This document shows positions 35,813 to 46,610 of a DNA stretch of 64,000 nt, one piece after another. The notes under the pieces were generated by a model. That model saw only the letters and a program-made list of their open reading frames with translations, did not search any database and was not told the DNA's origin. The translations under genes and the position numbers were made by a program. This DNA is from Tolypeutes matacus (Eukaryota; Chordata; Mammalia; Cingulata; Chlamyphoridae). The stretch's first letter is position 1, and each line of letters starts with the position of its first letter. Location: the NCBI GenBank assembly GCA_026826555.1, contig JAKSZT010053764.1, positions 36,569,907-36,633,906 of the forward strand, written 5' to 3'.

Positions 35813-36589
35813 CTTACATAAATGTTATTTTATATATATATGTGTGAGTGTGTGTGTGTGTGTGTGTATATATATTTTAAAAGGTGCTTAGATTACCTAG
35901 ATATTACACAGAAATTACAGGGATTCCCATGTTCCCCACCTCCCACACCTCCCACAACATCCCACACAAACATCCTTCATCAGTGTGGCACATCATCCGC
36001 AATGGATATACACATCCTGGGGCTTTGCCACCAAGCATAGACCACAGTTCACATCGTAGACCACACTCTCTCCCACACAGTTCTGCATGGTATATGCTGA
36101 TGTAAAATGGCCTACATCTGTCGCCACAACGCCACTCGGGACAACCCCCAAGTCCCGAAAAAGCCCCTGTATTTCAACTGCCCTTCCCCTCCCTGCCCCG
36201 AGAGCGTCCAGTGGCCACCAGCTCCACCTCACTGTTATAATCTCTTCCATTGTTTGAATCACAATATGTCTACAACAGAATACAATTAAGTCCACTCTAG
36301 TCCATAGCTCTTCCCCCAATCCTGAGGGGACTGGGGTGGTGATGTCCACTCCACCTCCAAGTGAGAAAGGGCTTATATCCCATGGATACGGTGGATGGGA
36401 TTATCCTGCCTGCAACTGCAGGCCCTCTCCATTCCCTGGGATGGCCGTTGCCCATCGTCTTCTCCTCGCCAGGTGACGTGGATGAGTCCATTGAGTTGTA
36501 TGGTAAGAGTTGCAGCTCCACCGAGATTCCAGGCACAGCTGCACATAGGTAGGCCAGAGGCTCCAGTCTCTGGAAGTACATCATGTCCT
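35813..36589 (-). other. L1-b distal 3' UTR of family-B type
   Basis: This part matches the last 0.7 kb of the 7690-9320 family-B copy ('cccccaagtcccgaaaaagc', 'gttgcagctccaccgagatt'). Just upstream (36590-36970) L1-b matches the L1-a 3' UTR instead. No A-tail lies at the switch, so this does not look like two separate insertions. A TG/TA microsatellite at 35831-35876 sits near the tail. Confidence 0.75.
35831..35876. repeat. (TG)n/(TA)n microsatellite in the L1-b tail
   Basis: A TA run, then about eleven TG units, then TA again, between the T-run and the conserved family-B end. Confidence 0.9.
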
Positions 36590-36970
36590 GTGTCCATTAC
36601 TGTAAGGTAATGAAAAACCTATCCCATGACCACTAAATACCCCTTTTAATCTTAACTGTTCCTTCCTCCCCATCCCCCTGGGGCATATGACACTCCCCTG
36701 TCTTGACTCATGGCATGACAAGATTCATAGTTACATGCCCTGGGTATTTCAACCTGCCATTCCTAATCTACCCACCTGTCAACCCTGCACCACCAAACCC
36801 AGTAATATCACTACCCATCTGTCCTATCCTTCAATATGCAACTATACTCTATCCCTTTACCATAGATTATGTCCATATGGGTGATGGCTCAAAGCCTACT
36901 CTTCTCTTTCTCTCCCTTGTTAACCTATCTTTCAGACAATGGCTCTCAGAGACTGCTAACTTTCCTCAGT
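36590..36970 (-). other. L1-b proximal 3' UTR of L1-a type
   Basis: The reverse complement matches 6690-7175 of L1-a, including 'gggtatttagtgg' and 'cattacctta'. It directly follows the ORF2 stop at 36971-36973. Confidence 0.8.
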
Positions 36971-39900
36971 TCAAATCAGTGAGGTCATATACTGTTCATC
37001 CTTCAATGCCTGGCTTGCTTCACTCAACATAAGATCTTCAAGATTCATACACGTTATTCCATGTGTTAGCACTTTATTCTTTCTTACAGCTGAGTAATAT
37101 TCCATTGTATGTATGTACCACATTTTGCTTATCCATTTGTCTGTTGCTGGGCACTGGGGCTAATTCCAACTTTTGGCAATGATGAACAATGCCGCTATGA
37201 ACATTGGTGTGCATATATCTGTTTGGGTCTTTGCGTTCAGTTCTTCTGGGTATATACCCAGCAGTGGAATTGCTGGATCATATGGAAGATCTATTGTTAT
37301 TTTTCTGAGGAACCACAAAACTGTCCTCCACAGTGGCTGGACCATTCCACAATCCCACCAGCAGTAGATGAGGGTTCCTATTCCTCCACATCCTCTCCAA
37401 CACTTAGAGTCTGCTGTTTTTTTAATAGCTGCCATTCTGATGGGTGTAAGATGGTATCTCATTGTAGTTTTGATTTGCATTTCCCTGAAGGAAGCGATGT
37501 CGAGGATTTTTTCATGTGCTTTTTAGCCATTTGTATTTCTTCCTTGGAGAAGTGTCTTTTAAGTTCACTTGCCCATTTTTTAAATGGGTTGTTTGTCTTT
37601 TTATTTTCAAGGTGTAGGATTTCTTTATATATGCAGGAAATTAGGCTCCTATCAGATATATGGTTGCCAAATATTTTCTCCCATTGGGTAGGCTGCCTTT
37701 TTATTTTCTTGATAACGTACTTTGAGGTACAGAAGTTTTTTATTTTGAGGAGATCCCATTTATCCATTTTTTCTCTTGCTGCTCATGCTTTGGCTGTGAA
37801 GTTCATGAAACCATTTCCTATTACAAGGTCCTGTAGGTGCTTCCCTACATTATCTTCCAAGGTCTTTATGGTCTTGGCTCTTATATTTAGATCTTTGATC
37901 CATCTTGAGTTGACTTTTGAATAAGGTGTGAGATGGTATTCTTCACTCATTCTTTTGGATATGGATATCCAGTTCTACAAGCACCACTTGTTAAAGAGGC
38001 CATTCTCTCCCAACTGAGTGGACTTGGTAGGCTTGTCAAATATCAGATGACTGTATACGCAAGGATCTATATCAGAGCTCTAAATTCGATTCCATTGGTC
38101 AGTAGGTCTATCCTTGTGCCAATACCATGCAGTTTTGATCGCTGTAGCTTTGTAGTACATTTTAAAGTCAGGTAGTGTGATACCTCCAACTTCATTTTTC
38201 TTTTTCAACATGTCTTTGGCAATTCGGGGCCTTTTATCTTTCCAAATATATTTTGTAGTTAGTTTTCCCAGTTCCTTAAAAAATATAGTGTTGATTTTTA
38301 TTGGGATTGCATTAAATCTGTAGATTAGTTTGGGTAGGATAGACATCTTGATGATGTTTAGTCTTCCTATCCATGAGCAGGGAATATTTTTCTATTTATT
38401 TAAGTCTTCTTTGATTTCCTTTAACAGTGTGGTGTAATTTTCTGTATATAAGTCCTTTACATCTTTAGTTAAATTTATTCCTAAGTATTTGATTCTTTTA
38501 GTTACTCTTGTAAATAGCATTTTTTTCTTGATTTCCTCTTCCCATTGCTCATTATTGGTATACAGAATACTGATTTTTGAGCATTGATCTTATAGCCTGC
38601 AACATTACTGAACTCCTTTATAAGTTCTAGAAGCTTTGTTGTAGATTTCTCTGGGCTTTCTATGTATAGGATCATGTCATCTGCAAATAATGAAAGTTTT
38701 ACTTCTTCTTTTCCAATCTGGATGCCTTTTATATCTTTTTCTTGCCTCAGTGCTCTAGCAAGTACTTCTAAGAAAATGTTAAATAGGAGTGGTGATAGTG
38801 GGCATCCTTGTCTTGTTCCCGATCTCAGAGGGAAGAAAACTTTTAGGATTTCACTACTGAAGATGATGTTAGCTTTGGGTTTTTCATATATACCCTTTAT
38901 CATATTCAGAAAGTTTCCTTCTATTCCTATCTTTTGCAGTGTTTTTATCAGGAAAGAGTGCTGTATTTTGTCAAATGCTTTTTCTGCATCTATGGAGATG
39001 ATCATGTGATTTTTTTCTTTCAGTTTGTTTATATGGTGTATTACATTGATTGATTTTCTTATATTAAACCATCCTTGCATACCTGGGATGAAACCCACTT
39101 GGTCATGGTGTATAATCCTTTTGATATGTTGCTGAATGCAATTAGCAAGTATTTTGTTGAGGATTTTAGCATCTAGGTTCATTAGAGAGATTGGTCTGTA
39201 ATTTTCCTTTCTAGTGGTATCTTTGTTTGGTTTTGGTATTAGGGTAATGTTGGCATCGTAGAATGAGTTAGGCAATATTCCTTCTACTTCTATTTTTTGG
39301 AAGTGCTTAAGTAAAATTGGTGTTAGCTCTTTCCAGAATGTTTGGTAGAATTCAGCTGTGAAGCCATCTGGTTCTCGGCTCTTCTTAGTTGGGAGGTTTT
39401 TGATGTCTGATTCTATCTCTTTACCTGTAATAGGAGTGTTAAGTTCCTCAATTTCTTCTTTCATCAATGTAGGTTGTTTGTGCATTTCTAGAAACTTGTC
39501 AATTTCCTCTAAATTATCATTCTTGTTGGCCTATAATTTTTCAAAGTATCCTCTTATGATACTCTTTATTTCTGTGGGGTCAGTAGTGATATCCCCTTGC
39601 TCATTCCTTATTTTGTGTATTTGCATCTGTTCTCTCTTTTTCTTTGTTAGTCTGGCTAAGGGTTTGTCAATTTTATTGATATTCTCGAGGAACCAGCTTT
39701 TGGTTTTGTTTATTTTTTCTAGTGCTTTCTTCTTCTCTATTTCATTTAGTTCTGCCCTAATCTTTGTTATTTCCTTCTTTCTACTTCCTTTAGGTTTAGT
39801 TTGTTGTTGTTTTTCCAATTCCTCCAAGTGTGCAGTTAGGTCTTCAATTTTAGCTCTTTTTTCTTTTTTAATATATGTATTTATGGCTATGAACCTCCAT

Positions 39901-40786
39901 CTCAGGACTGCTTTTGCTGCATCCCATAGGTTTTGATATGTTGTGTTGTCATTTTCATTAGTTTCAAGGTAGTTACTGATTTCTTTTGAGATTTCCTCCT
40001 TGACCCACTGTTTGTCTAAGAATGTATTGTTTAACATCCATATCCTTGTGCCTAACCTGTTTCTCTGTCCCTTAGTGATTTCCAATTTCATTCCATTGTG
40101 ATCAGAGAAATTACTTTGTATAATCTCAATCTTTCTGAATTCATTGAGAGTTTTTCTGTGGCCTAACATGTGGTCTATCTTGGAGTATGATCCATGTGCA
40201 CTCGAGAAGAATGTAAATCCTGCTATATTTGGGTGTAGAGTTCTATATATGTCTATTAAGTCCAGGTCCTCTAATGTATTGTTCAGAGTCTTTGTTTCTT
40301 TGTTGATTCTCTGTTTAGATGTTCTGTCTAATGATGATAATGGTGTATTAAAGTCCCCCGCTATAATTGTAGAGGCATTTATTTCTCCAATTAACTTTTC
40401 CAGTGTTTGCCTCACGAATTTTGAGGCACCCCGATTAGGTGAGTAAATGTTTATGATTGTTCTCTCTTCTTGAGAGATTACCCCTTTTACTAATATATAG
40501 TGTCCATCTTTGTCTCTTACAATAGTTTTGCATTTAAAATCTATTTGTCTGATATTAGAATAGCTACTCCCGCCCTTTTTTGGCTATTGTTAGCTTGTAA
40601 AATTGTTTTCCAGCCATTTAATTTCAGCCTCCTTGAATCCCTGGGCCGAAGGTGGGTTTCTTGTAGACAACATATAGATGGATCATATTTCTTTATCCAT
40701 TCTGCTAATCTATGTCTCTTGAGTGGTGAATTTAATCCATTAACATTCAGTGTTATTACTCGCAACGAATTTCTTACTTCAGCCAT
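36971..40786 (-). pseudogene. L1-b ORF2 (endonuclease-reverse transcriptase), broken
   Basis: The frame starts MAEVRNSLRVITLNVNG at 40786 and ends EQYMTSLI with TGA at 36971-36973. That is about 1272 codons, the usual L1 length. Endonuclease landmarks are LNVNG, QETHL, GDFN and SDHNGMK. RT landmarks are [20 protein letters not shown] and [11 protein letters not shown] (near 38690). Lesions: 1-base loss near 40543, TAG at 39531-39533 (Tyr expected from L1-a), frameshift near 38565, TAG at 38080-38082 (Glu expected), and frame changes near 37770 and 37470. Two long sense blocks remain: 39531-40415 and 38502-39485. Confidence 0.93.
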
Positions 40787-40852
40787 ATTTTCTTTGGATT
40801 AATGTATGTCATATATGTTGTTTTGTTTCTGTTTTTGTCTTTTTAGTTGTTT

Positions 40853-41847
40853 TTAAACTCTCCTCCAACTCTCTCTCCCTTGATTTTTCCTTTCAACTTG
40901 TAGAACTTCCTTTAGTATTTGCCGGTTTAGTAAGTGCCAGTTTCCTATTGACATACTCTCTTAATTTCTGCTTATCTGTGAATATTTTGAACTCTCCATC
41001 ATTTTTTAATGCCAGTTTTGCTGGATAGAGAATTCATGGCTGGAAGTTTTTTCTTTTAGTACTTTGACTATATCATACCACTGTCTTCTTTCCTCCATGG
41101 TTTCAGATGAGAAATCAGTACTTAATCTTATTGTGCTTCCCTTGTATGTGATGGTTTTCTTTTCTCTTGCTGCCTTAAGTATTTTCTCTTTGTCTTGAGC
41201 ATGGACATTTTGACAAGTATATGTCTTGGAGTTTGGCCTGTTGGGATTTATACTGTTTGGGGTACGCTTTGCTTCCTGGATCTGCACATTCATCTCTCTC
41301 AATAGGGTTGGGAAGTTTTCAGCCATTATTTCCTTCAACACTTCTTCTGTTCCCTTTTCCTTCTCTTCTCCTTCTGGGATGCCCATAAGGCGTATGTTTG
41401 TGCATTTTGTGTTGTCAGTTAAATCCCTGAGTGCCTGCTGGATTTTTTCTATTTTTTTTTTTTTTTGTCTATCTGTTCTACTATCTGTTTGATTTCAGCT
41501 GTATTGTCTTCCACATCACTAATTCTTTCTTCTGCCTGTTCAAATCTGCTGTTATGTGAATCCAGCATCTTTTTGATTTCTTGGGTTGTGCCATTGATCA
41601 CCATCATATCAGTTATCTTTTTCTGTATGTTTACAATTTCTTCAGTATGTTCTCCCAGTGTCTTCTTAATATCCTTAATCTCTTCCTTCACTTCATTAAG
41701 TTGGTTCATGATATTTGTTTGGGAATCTTTGATTAGTTGTTCAATGTTCTGCATATATTCCTGGTTTTTAGTTTGTTCATTGGAGTGGTCCATGTCTTCC
41801 TGTTTCTCAGTGTGGTTTGTAATTTTTTGTTGCCCTCTAGTCATCAT
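40853..41847 (-). pseudogene. L1-b ORF1, broken
   Basis: Collinear with the intact ORF1 at 1847-2827: the same MMTRGQQKITNHTEK start, coiled coil (to about 41450), RRM region (MGIPEGEE at about 41386) and SWRRV end with stop at 40853-40855. A long A-run on the sense strand (T-run at 41450-41466) after QIDKK breaks the first frame. A second frame change lies near 41215 where HIIIKMSN is expected. It cannot make full-length ORF1p. Confidence 0.9.
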
Positions 41848-42164
41848 TTTATCTTGCTGGGTTTATTCAGTTCATTAACTTCTCTCTCTCCTCTAGAGTT
41901 TTATTTAGCTGGTGGTTCTGTGTGTGTGTTAAGTTTTCTCTTTGACACTTTTTCTTCTTATTTTGTTTCCTTGCTTTCTTTCTATGTTACGAATCTCCAC
42001 TGATCACTCCACGTTGTTGATCTGCCCGCTTCTAGATGACCCAAGCTTCTCGCTCCGTGTGCCCACAGCACAGACCCTCGGGTAAGACCCCGTCCGCAAT
42101 CGGCCATCCCCAGAGAGCCAGTCAGTGAGCACCCTCCTAAACTGACACCATCTTGCCTCTTCTC
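41848..42164 (-). promoter_or_regulatory. Short L1-b 5' UTR with YY1-like start
   Basis: Only about 317 bases precede ORF1. The ORF1-proximal 140 match L1-a. The outer 175 bases are GC-richer and unlike the 5' UTRs of L1-a or L1-c. On the sense strand the element starts GAGAAGAGGCAAGATGG, placing CAAGATGG (42148-42155 on +) at about +10 to +17. Human L1 has a YY1 site at about the same distance that helps fix the start of transcription. Confidence 0.65.
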
Positions 42165-42178
42165 TCTCATTGTAGTTT

Positions 42179-44608
42179 TGATTTGCATTTCCTGAATAGC
42201 CAGTGATGTTGAAATTTTTTCATGTGTTTTTGTGCCATTTGTAGTTCTTCTTCAGAAAATGTCTATTCAGATCTTTTGTCCATTTTTTAATTGGGTCATT
42301 TTTCTTTCTATTGTTCAGTTGTAGGATCTCTTTATATAACATGGATGTAAGACCCTTGTTGGATATGTGATTTCCAAATATTTTCTCCCATTGAGTTGGC
42401 TGAATTTTTAGCCTCTTCACAAAGTCTTTTGAGGTGTAGAGGTGTTTAATTTTAAAGAGATCCCATTTATCTATTTTTTCTTTTGTTGCTCATGCTTTGG
42501 GTGTAAGGTTTTAGAGAACCCCACCTACTACAAAGTCTTGTAGATGTTTCCCTATATTATCTTCTAGGTGTCTTATAGTCCTGGCTTTTATGTTGAGGTC
42601 TTTGATCCATTTTGAAATGATTCTTGTACAGGGAGTGAGATAGGGGTCCTCTTTCATTCTTTTGGTTATTGATATCCAGTTCTCCCAACACCATTTGTTG
42701 AAGAGACTGTTCTGTCCCAGAAAATTGGACTTGGTAGGCTTATCAAAAATTAGTTGACCATAGAGGTATGAAATTATTTCTGAACTCTCAATTCTATTCC
42801 ATTCATCAGAGTGTCTATCTTTATACGAATACCATGCTGTTTTGACAGCTGTAGCTTTATAATACACCTCAATATCAGGATGTGTGAATCCTCTGACTTT
42901 GCTCTTCTTTTTTAGTATGTCTTTGGCTATTTGGAACCTCTTTCTTTCTATTTCTGTAGAGTAGGCTGTTGGAATTTTGATTGGTATTGCATTGAATCTA
43001 TAAATCAATTTGGGTAGAATTGACATCTTCGCGATGTTTAGTCTCCCAATCTGTGACCAGGGATGCTCCATTTGTTTAGGTCTTCTATGATTTCTCATAA
43101 CAGTGTTTTGTAGTTTTCTGAATACAGATCCTTTACATTCCTGGTTAAATTAAATTCCTAGATATTTGAGCCTTTCTGTTGCTATCATAAATGGAATTTT
43201 TTCTTGATTTCTTCCTCAGCTTGCTCATTACTAGTGTATGGATACACTACTGATCTTGTATCATGCCATTTTGCTGAACTCATTTATTAGTTCTAAGAGC
43301 TTTGTTGTATACATTTTGGGATTTTCTATGTATAGGATCATGTCATCTGTGAATAGTGAGAGTTTTACTTCTTCTTATCCAATTTGAATGCCTTTATTTC
43401 ATTTTCTTGCCTACTTGCTCTAGCTAAAACTTCTAGCACAATGTTAAAAAACTGGTGACAGTGGGCATCCTTTTCTTGTTCCTGATCTTAGAGGGGAAGC
43501 TTTCAACCTCTCCCCATTGAGTATGATGTTGGCTGTGAGATTTTCACATATGCCCTTTATTATATCAAGGAACTTTCCTTCTATACCTATCTTTTAGAGA
43601 GTTTTAATCAAGAAAGGATGCTGGATCTTGTCAAATGCCTTTTCTGCATCAATCAAGATGATCATGTGTTTTTTCCCCTTGGCTTTGTTAATCTGGTGTA
43701 TTATGTTAATTGATTTTCTTATGTTGAATGACTCTTGCATAACAGGAATAAAACCCACTTGATAATGGTGTATGATGTTTTTAATATGCTGTTGGATTTG
43801 ATTTGCAAGTATTTTGTTGAGAATTTTTGCATGTATGTTCATTACAGGGAGTGGTCTATAATTTTCTTGTCTTGTAGTATGTTTATCTGGTTTTGGTATT
43901 AGGGTGATATTGGTGTCATAAAGTGTCTTATGCAATTTTACCTTCTTTTCAATTGTTTGGAAGAGTTTAAACAGGATTGGTATTAATTCTCCTTGAAATG
44001 TTTGGTAGAATTCACCTGTGAAGTCATCTGGTCTTGGACTTTTTTTGATGGAAGATTTTAATGACTGATCCAATTTCTTTACATGAGATTGGTTTGTTGA
44101 ATCCCTGTATTTCTTGTAGAGTCAATGTAGGTTATTTGTGCATTTCTAGGAATTTGTCCATTTCATCTAGGTTATCTAATTTATTTGCATAAAGTTCCCG
44201 ATAATAGCCTCTTATGATCTTCTTTATTTCTGTGGGATCAGTTGCAATGTCCCCTTTCATTCCTGATTTATTTACTTGCATCTTCTCTCTTTTTTCTTTG
44301 TTAGTCTTGCTAAGGGTTTCTTGATTTTTATTGGTTTTTGCAAAGAACCAGATTTTGGTTTTGTTGATTTTTGCTATTGTCTTTTGTTCTCAATTTCATT
44401 TCTTTTTGCTTTAATCATTGTTCTTTCTTTCTTTCTCCTTGCTTTGGGATTGGTTTGCTGTTCTTTTTCTAGTTTCTCCAGTTGTTCAATTAGATCTTTG
44501 ATTTTAGTTCTTTCTTCTTTTTAATGTAAGCATCAGGGACTCTAAATGTCCCTCTCAGCACTACCTTCACTGTATCCCATAAGTTTTGATAAGTTGTGTT
44601 CTCGTGTA
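42179..44608 (-). pseudogene. L1-c ORF2, main part without endonuclease
   Basis: Fragments on - run from the region after the endonuclease (44608) through the RT (43594-44073: [25 protein letters not shown]) to the C-terminal third (42511-43098: [15 protein letters not shown]). RT core motif DNA survives near 43340 (reverse complement of a FADD-like segment). Stops and frameshifts are frequent. The part encoding the N-terminal endonuclease is absent. Confidence 0.85.
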
Positions 44609-45157
44609 TTTCATGAGAGTTGGGGAATTTGGGGCCATTATTTCCTCAAATACTGTTTCTGCCCCCTTTCCCTTCTCTTGTTCTTCTGAAACTCCTACAA
44701 CATATGTTGGTGCACTTTGTGCTATCATTCAACTCTCTGAGCCCCTGCTCAATTTCTTCCATTCTTTTTTCTCTTTATGTTCTCTCTTTTCAATTTCAGT
44801 TGTTTTTTCCTCTATGTTGCTGATTCTTTCTTCTATGATTTCAAATCTGCAATTTTGTGCCTCTATTGTATTTTTTATCTCACTTGTTGTGTCTTTCATT
44901 CCCATAAGCTCTGTTATTTTTCTATCCAAGATTTCAAATTTTTCTTTGTGCTCACCCAGTGTCTTCTTAATGTCTTTCGTTTCTTTTGCCATGTTGTCCT
45001 TCAATTTCATGATTTGATTTAAGAGATTTGCATGAGCCTCATTGATTAGCTGTTTCAAGTCCCATGTCTCATCTGGAGCTTTGATTTGTTCCTTTGCCTG
45101 AGTCATGTCTTCCTTTTTCTTAATATGACTTGTAATTTTTTTCTGATGTCTAGGCAT
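44608..45157 (-). pseudogene. L1-c ORF1, N-terminal part only
   Basis: The frame 44729-45157 starts MPRHQKKITSHIKKKED and contains a coiled coil (KKTLGEHKEKFEILDRKI, RISNIEEKTTEI). The sequence then reaches the start of the RRM region and passes, near 44608, directly into ORF2 sequence ('acttatcaaaacttatggga' on the sense strand). The C-terminal ORF1 domains are missing. Confidence 0.82.
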
Positions 45158-46124
45158 CTTATTCTGATGCTAAGTTTACTCTGATGTTCATTTTCTCTCT
45201 CTTGTCTAGGGATTTACTGTTAAGTAGCTGTGTGCTACTACTGTTCTTTGATCTTAGTTCAACTTGTTCTAGATATTTAGGATTGCCCCTGTTGAACTGC
45301 TCAAACCAGGGCTAAGGACCCAGTAATGGGATGCAGGCCAATTTCCAAGGGCCTTGAAGAAGGGAGCAGTAAAGACACCTGCTGGCCTCTTTTATTTATT
45401 TATTATTTTTCCTTTTTCCTGCACTTTCCTGGTCTGCCAATAGATGGCATTCTTTGACAGACCGCTCAGCTCAGGCCCCAGGTGCTGGGAGGAATGCAAT
45501 CAGTGTAACTCAGTAGTAGGTGGTACAAGAGCAAAGTCCTAAGGACAGGCCAAGCCTCACAAGCTAACTTTCTCAGAAGCTGTTCTCCTTTCTTGACTGC
45601 CCACATCCTCCCTCCCTCTGCTTTCTCAGCAACCAGCCTTGGGGCAGTAGGGAGGGTACTTGAGAAGGCAAATTATCTTTAGCTCCCTGCCTGCTCGCAG
45701 TGTAAACAACGTCATACCCCACCTGCCCTAGAAGTGTGGGACTCCCTTCAATGCAGCAGACTAAGTTCCCTGGCCAAGATCTGAATTTGCTGTAGGCTGT
45801 GTCCTTCCCTCTACCCTTTCTTGGAGAAGAGAACCCCTTCAACCCTTTCAGTCTGTAGCCTCTACAGTCCACAGTCTGCTTTTGCTCCAAGATAGGGAGG
45901 ATGGGTGCCAGCTGCTGCTTCTGCAGCTTTATTCATGTGCTTTTTCAGCCAGCTGAGAGTCCTTTCCTTTGCCCCTCTCTCTTCTGGGTGGTGTCTTGCC
46001 TTCCCCTGGTGTCCTGAGCCCCAGAGAAGCCCTACAGACAGTCTCTGCCTGTCCTCTAGCTTTTTTTTCTGGGAGAGAAGTGATCCCTCTGCTTCTCTAA
46101 TCCTCCATCTTCCCAGAAGTCCCC
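45158..46124 (-). promoter_or_regulatory. L1-c 5' UTR
   Basis: About 0.97 kb, moderately GC-rich, ending at the target-site duplication. The sense start reads GGACTTCTGGGAAGATGG, with AAGATGG (46105-46111 on +) at about +14 to +20, again a YY1-like position. The frames at 45573-45890, 45862-46140 and 45905-46324 are by-products of GC content. Confidence 0.7.
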
Positions 46125-46196
46125 ATCCCCTCCATTCCAACAGTGGTTCTCATACCTATATATATATGCCTGGAGCTATGGAAGTTGGTAGCTGTG

Positions 46197-46610
46197 GTGG
46201 ATTGAATCATGTACCCCAGTTTGAAACTATTCTTGGTCTTGGTCCACATTCTGGTGGGTTTGGACCCACTGTAAATAGTTCTCCTCAAGATGTTACTTTA
46301 CTTAAGGTGTGGTGGCCCCACTGAATCAAGTTGGGTTTTAATACAGATTACTGGAGTCCTTTAAACGCAGAGTGAAATCAGACTGAGAGAAACCAGGAGA
46401 GGCCATCATGTGCATTGCCATGTGATAAACCAAGTACCAAAGATCACTGACAGCCAGCCCCAGAATATCACAGTCTTTAGGAAGAAAGTGTCACCTTGCT
46501 GATGCCTTGATTTTGGACTTCTCCTAACCTCAAAACAATGAGCCAATAAATTCCCATTCTGCAAACCAACCCATTGTATTGTATTTGTTCAAGCAGATGG
46601 GAAAATAAAA
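46197..46610 (+). mobile_element. MaLR-type (MLT1/MST-like) LTR
   Basis: The left end 'tgtggtggattgaatcatgt' followed by 'accccagtttgaaac' matches MaLR-type LTR starts. The body 'ggccatcatgtgcattgcca', 'ttgctgatgccttgattttg' and 'aatgagccaataaattccca' (with an AATAAA signal) fits an LTR of this group. It is a solo LTR with no coding part. Confidence 0.6.

Larger units (their letters stand above)
35795..42164 (-). mobile_element. Full-length L1 (L1-b) inserted into L1-c
   Basis: About 6.37 kb on -, from a mixed A/T tail at 35795-35812 to a 5' start at 42164. Order on -: 5' UTR (42164-41848), ORF1 (41847-40853), 66-base spacer, ORF2 (40786-36971), 3' UTR (36970-35795). ORF1 and ORF2 are collinear with L1-a, but both are broken. 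Perfect 14-base duplications and a complete 5' end show a single full-length insertion into an older L1 copy. It must therefore be younger than L1-c. Confidence 0.92.
35781..42178. repeat. Perfect target-site duplication of L1-b
   Basis: The 14-base sequence tctcattgtagttt occurs at 35781-35794 and 42165-42178. When L1-b is removed, L1-c ORF2 reads on directly with 'tgatttgcatttcc'. Confidence 0.88.
34717..46124 (-). mobile_element. Older L1 (L1-c), interrupted by L1-b
   Basis: The outer element is on - in two parts. 34717-35794 holds the 3' UTR and the C-terminal end of ORF2. 42179-46124 holds the rest of ORF2, part of ORF1 and a 5' UTR of about 0.97 kb. The poly-A side is the T-run at 34717-34725. 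Imperfect 13-base repeats at 34704-34716 and 46125-46137 (12 of 13 identical) mark the insertion. Without L1-b the element is about 5 kb, shortened by an internal deletion that joins ORF1 to ORF2 near 44608. All frames are decayed more than in L1-a or L1-b. Confidence 0.85.
34704..46137. repeat. Target-site duplication pair of L1-c
   Basis: atcctctccattc at 34704-34716 and atcccctccattc at 46125-46137, one difference. The left copy abuts the T-run and the right copy abuts the presumed 5' start. Confidence 0.7.

Noticed and set aside
37109..37924. A 271-codon open frame on +
   Set aside because: It is the exact antisense of the L1-b ORF2 C-terminal region. A-rich L1 coding strands leave long T-rich, hydrophobic antisense frames, so no independent gene is supported.
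39358..39936. A 192-codon open frame on +, with a similar 137-codon frame at 41465-41878
   Set aside because: Both are antisense to L1-b ORF2 or ORF1 sequence, for the same reason.
45573..46324. Three overlapping frames of 92-139 codons
   Set aside because: They coincide with the 5' UTR of L1-c and the adjoining LTR and lie on both strands.
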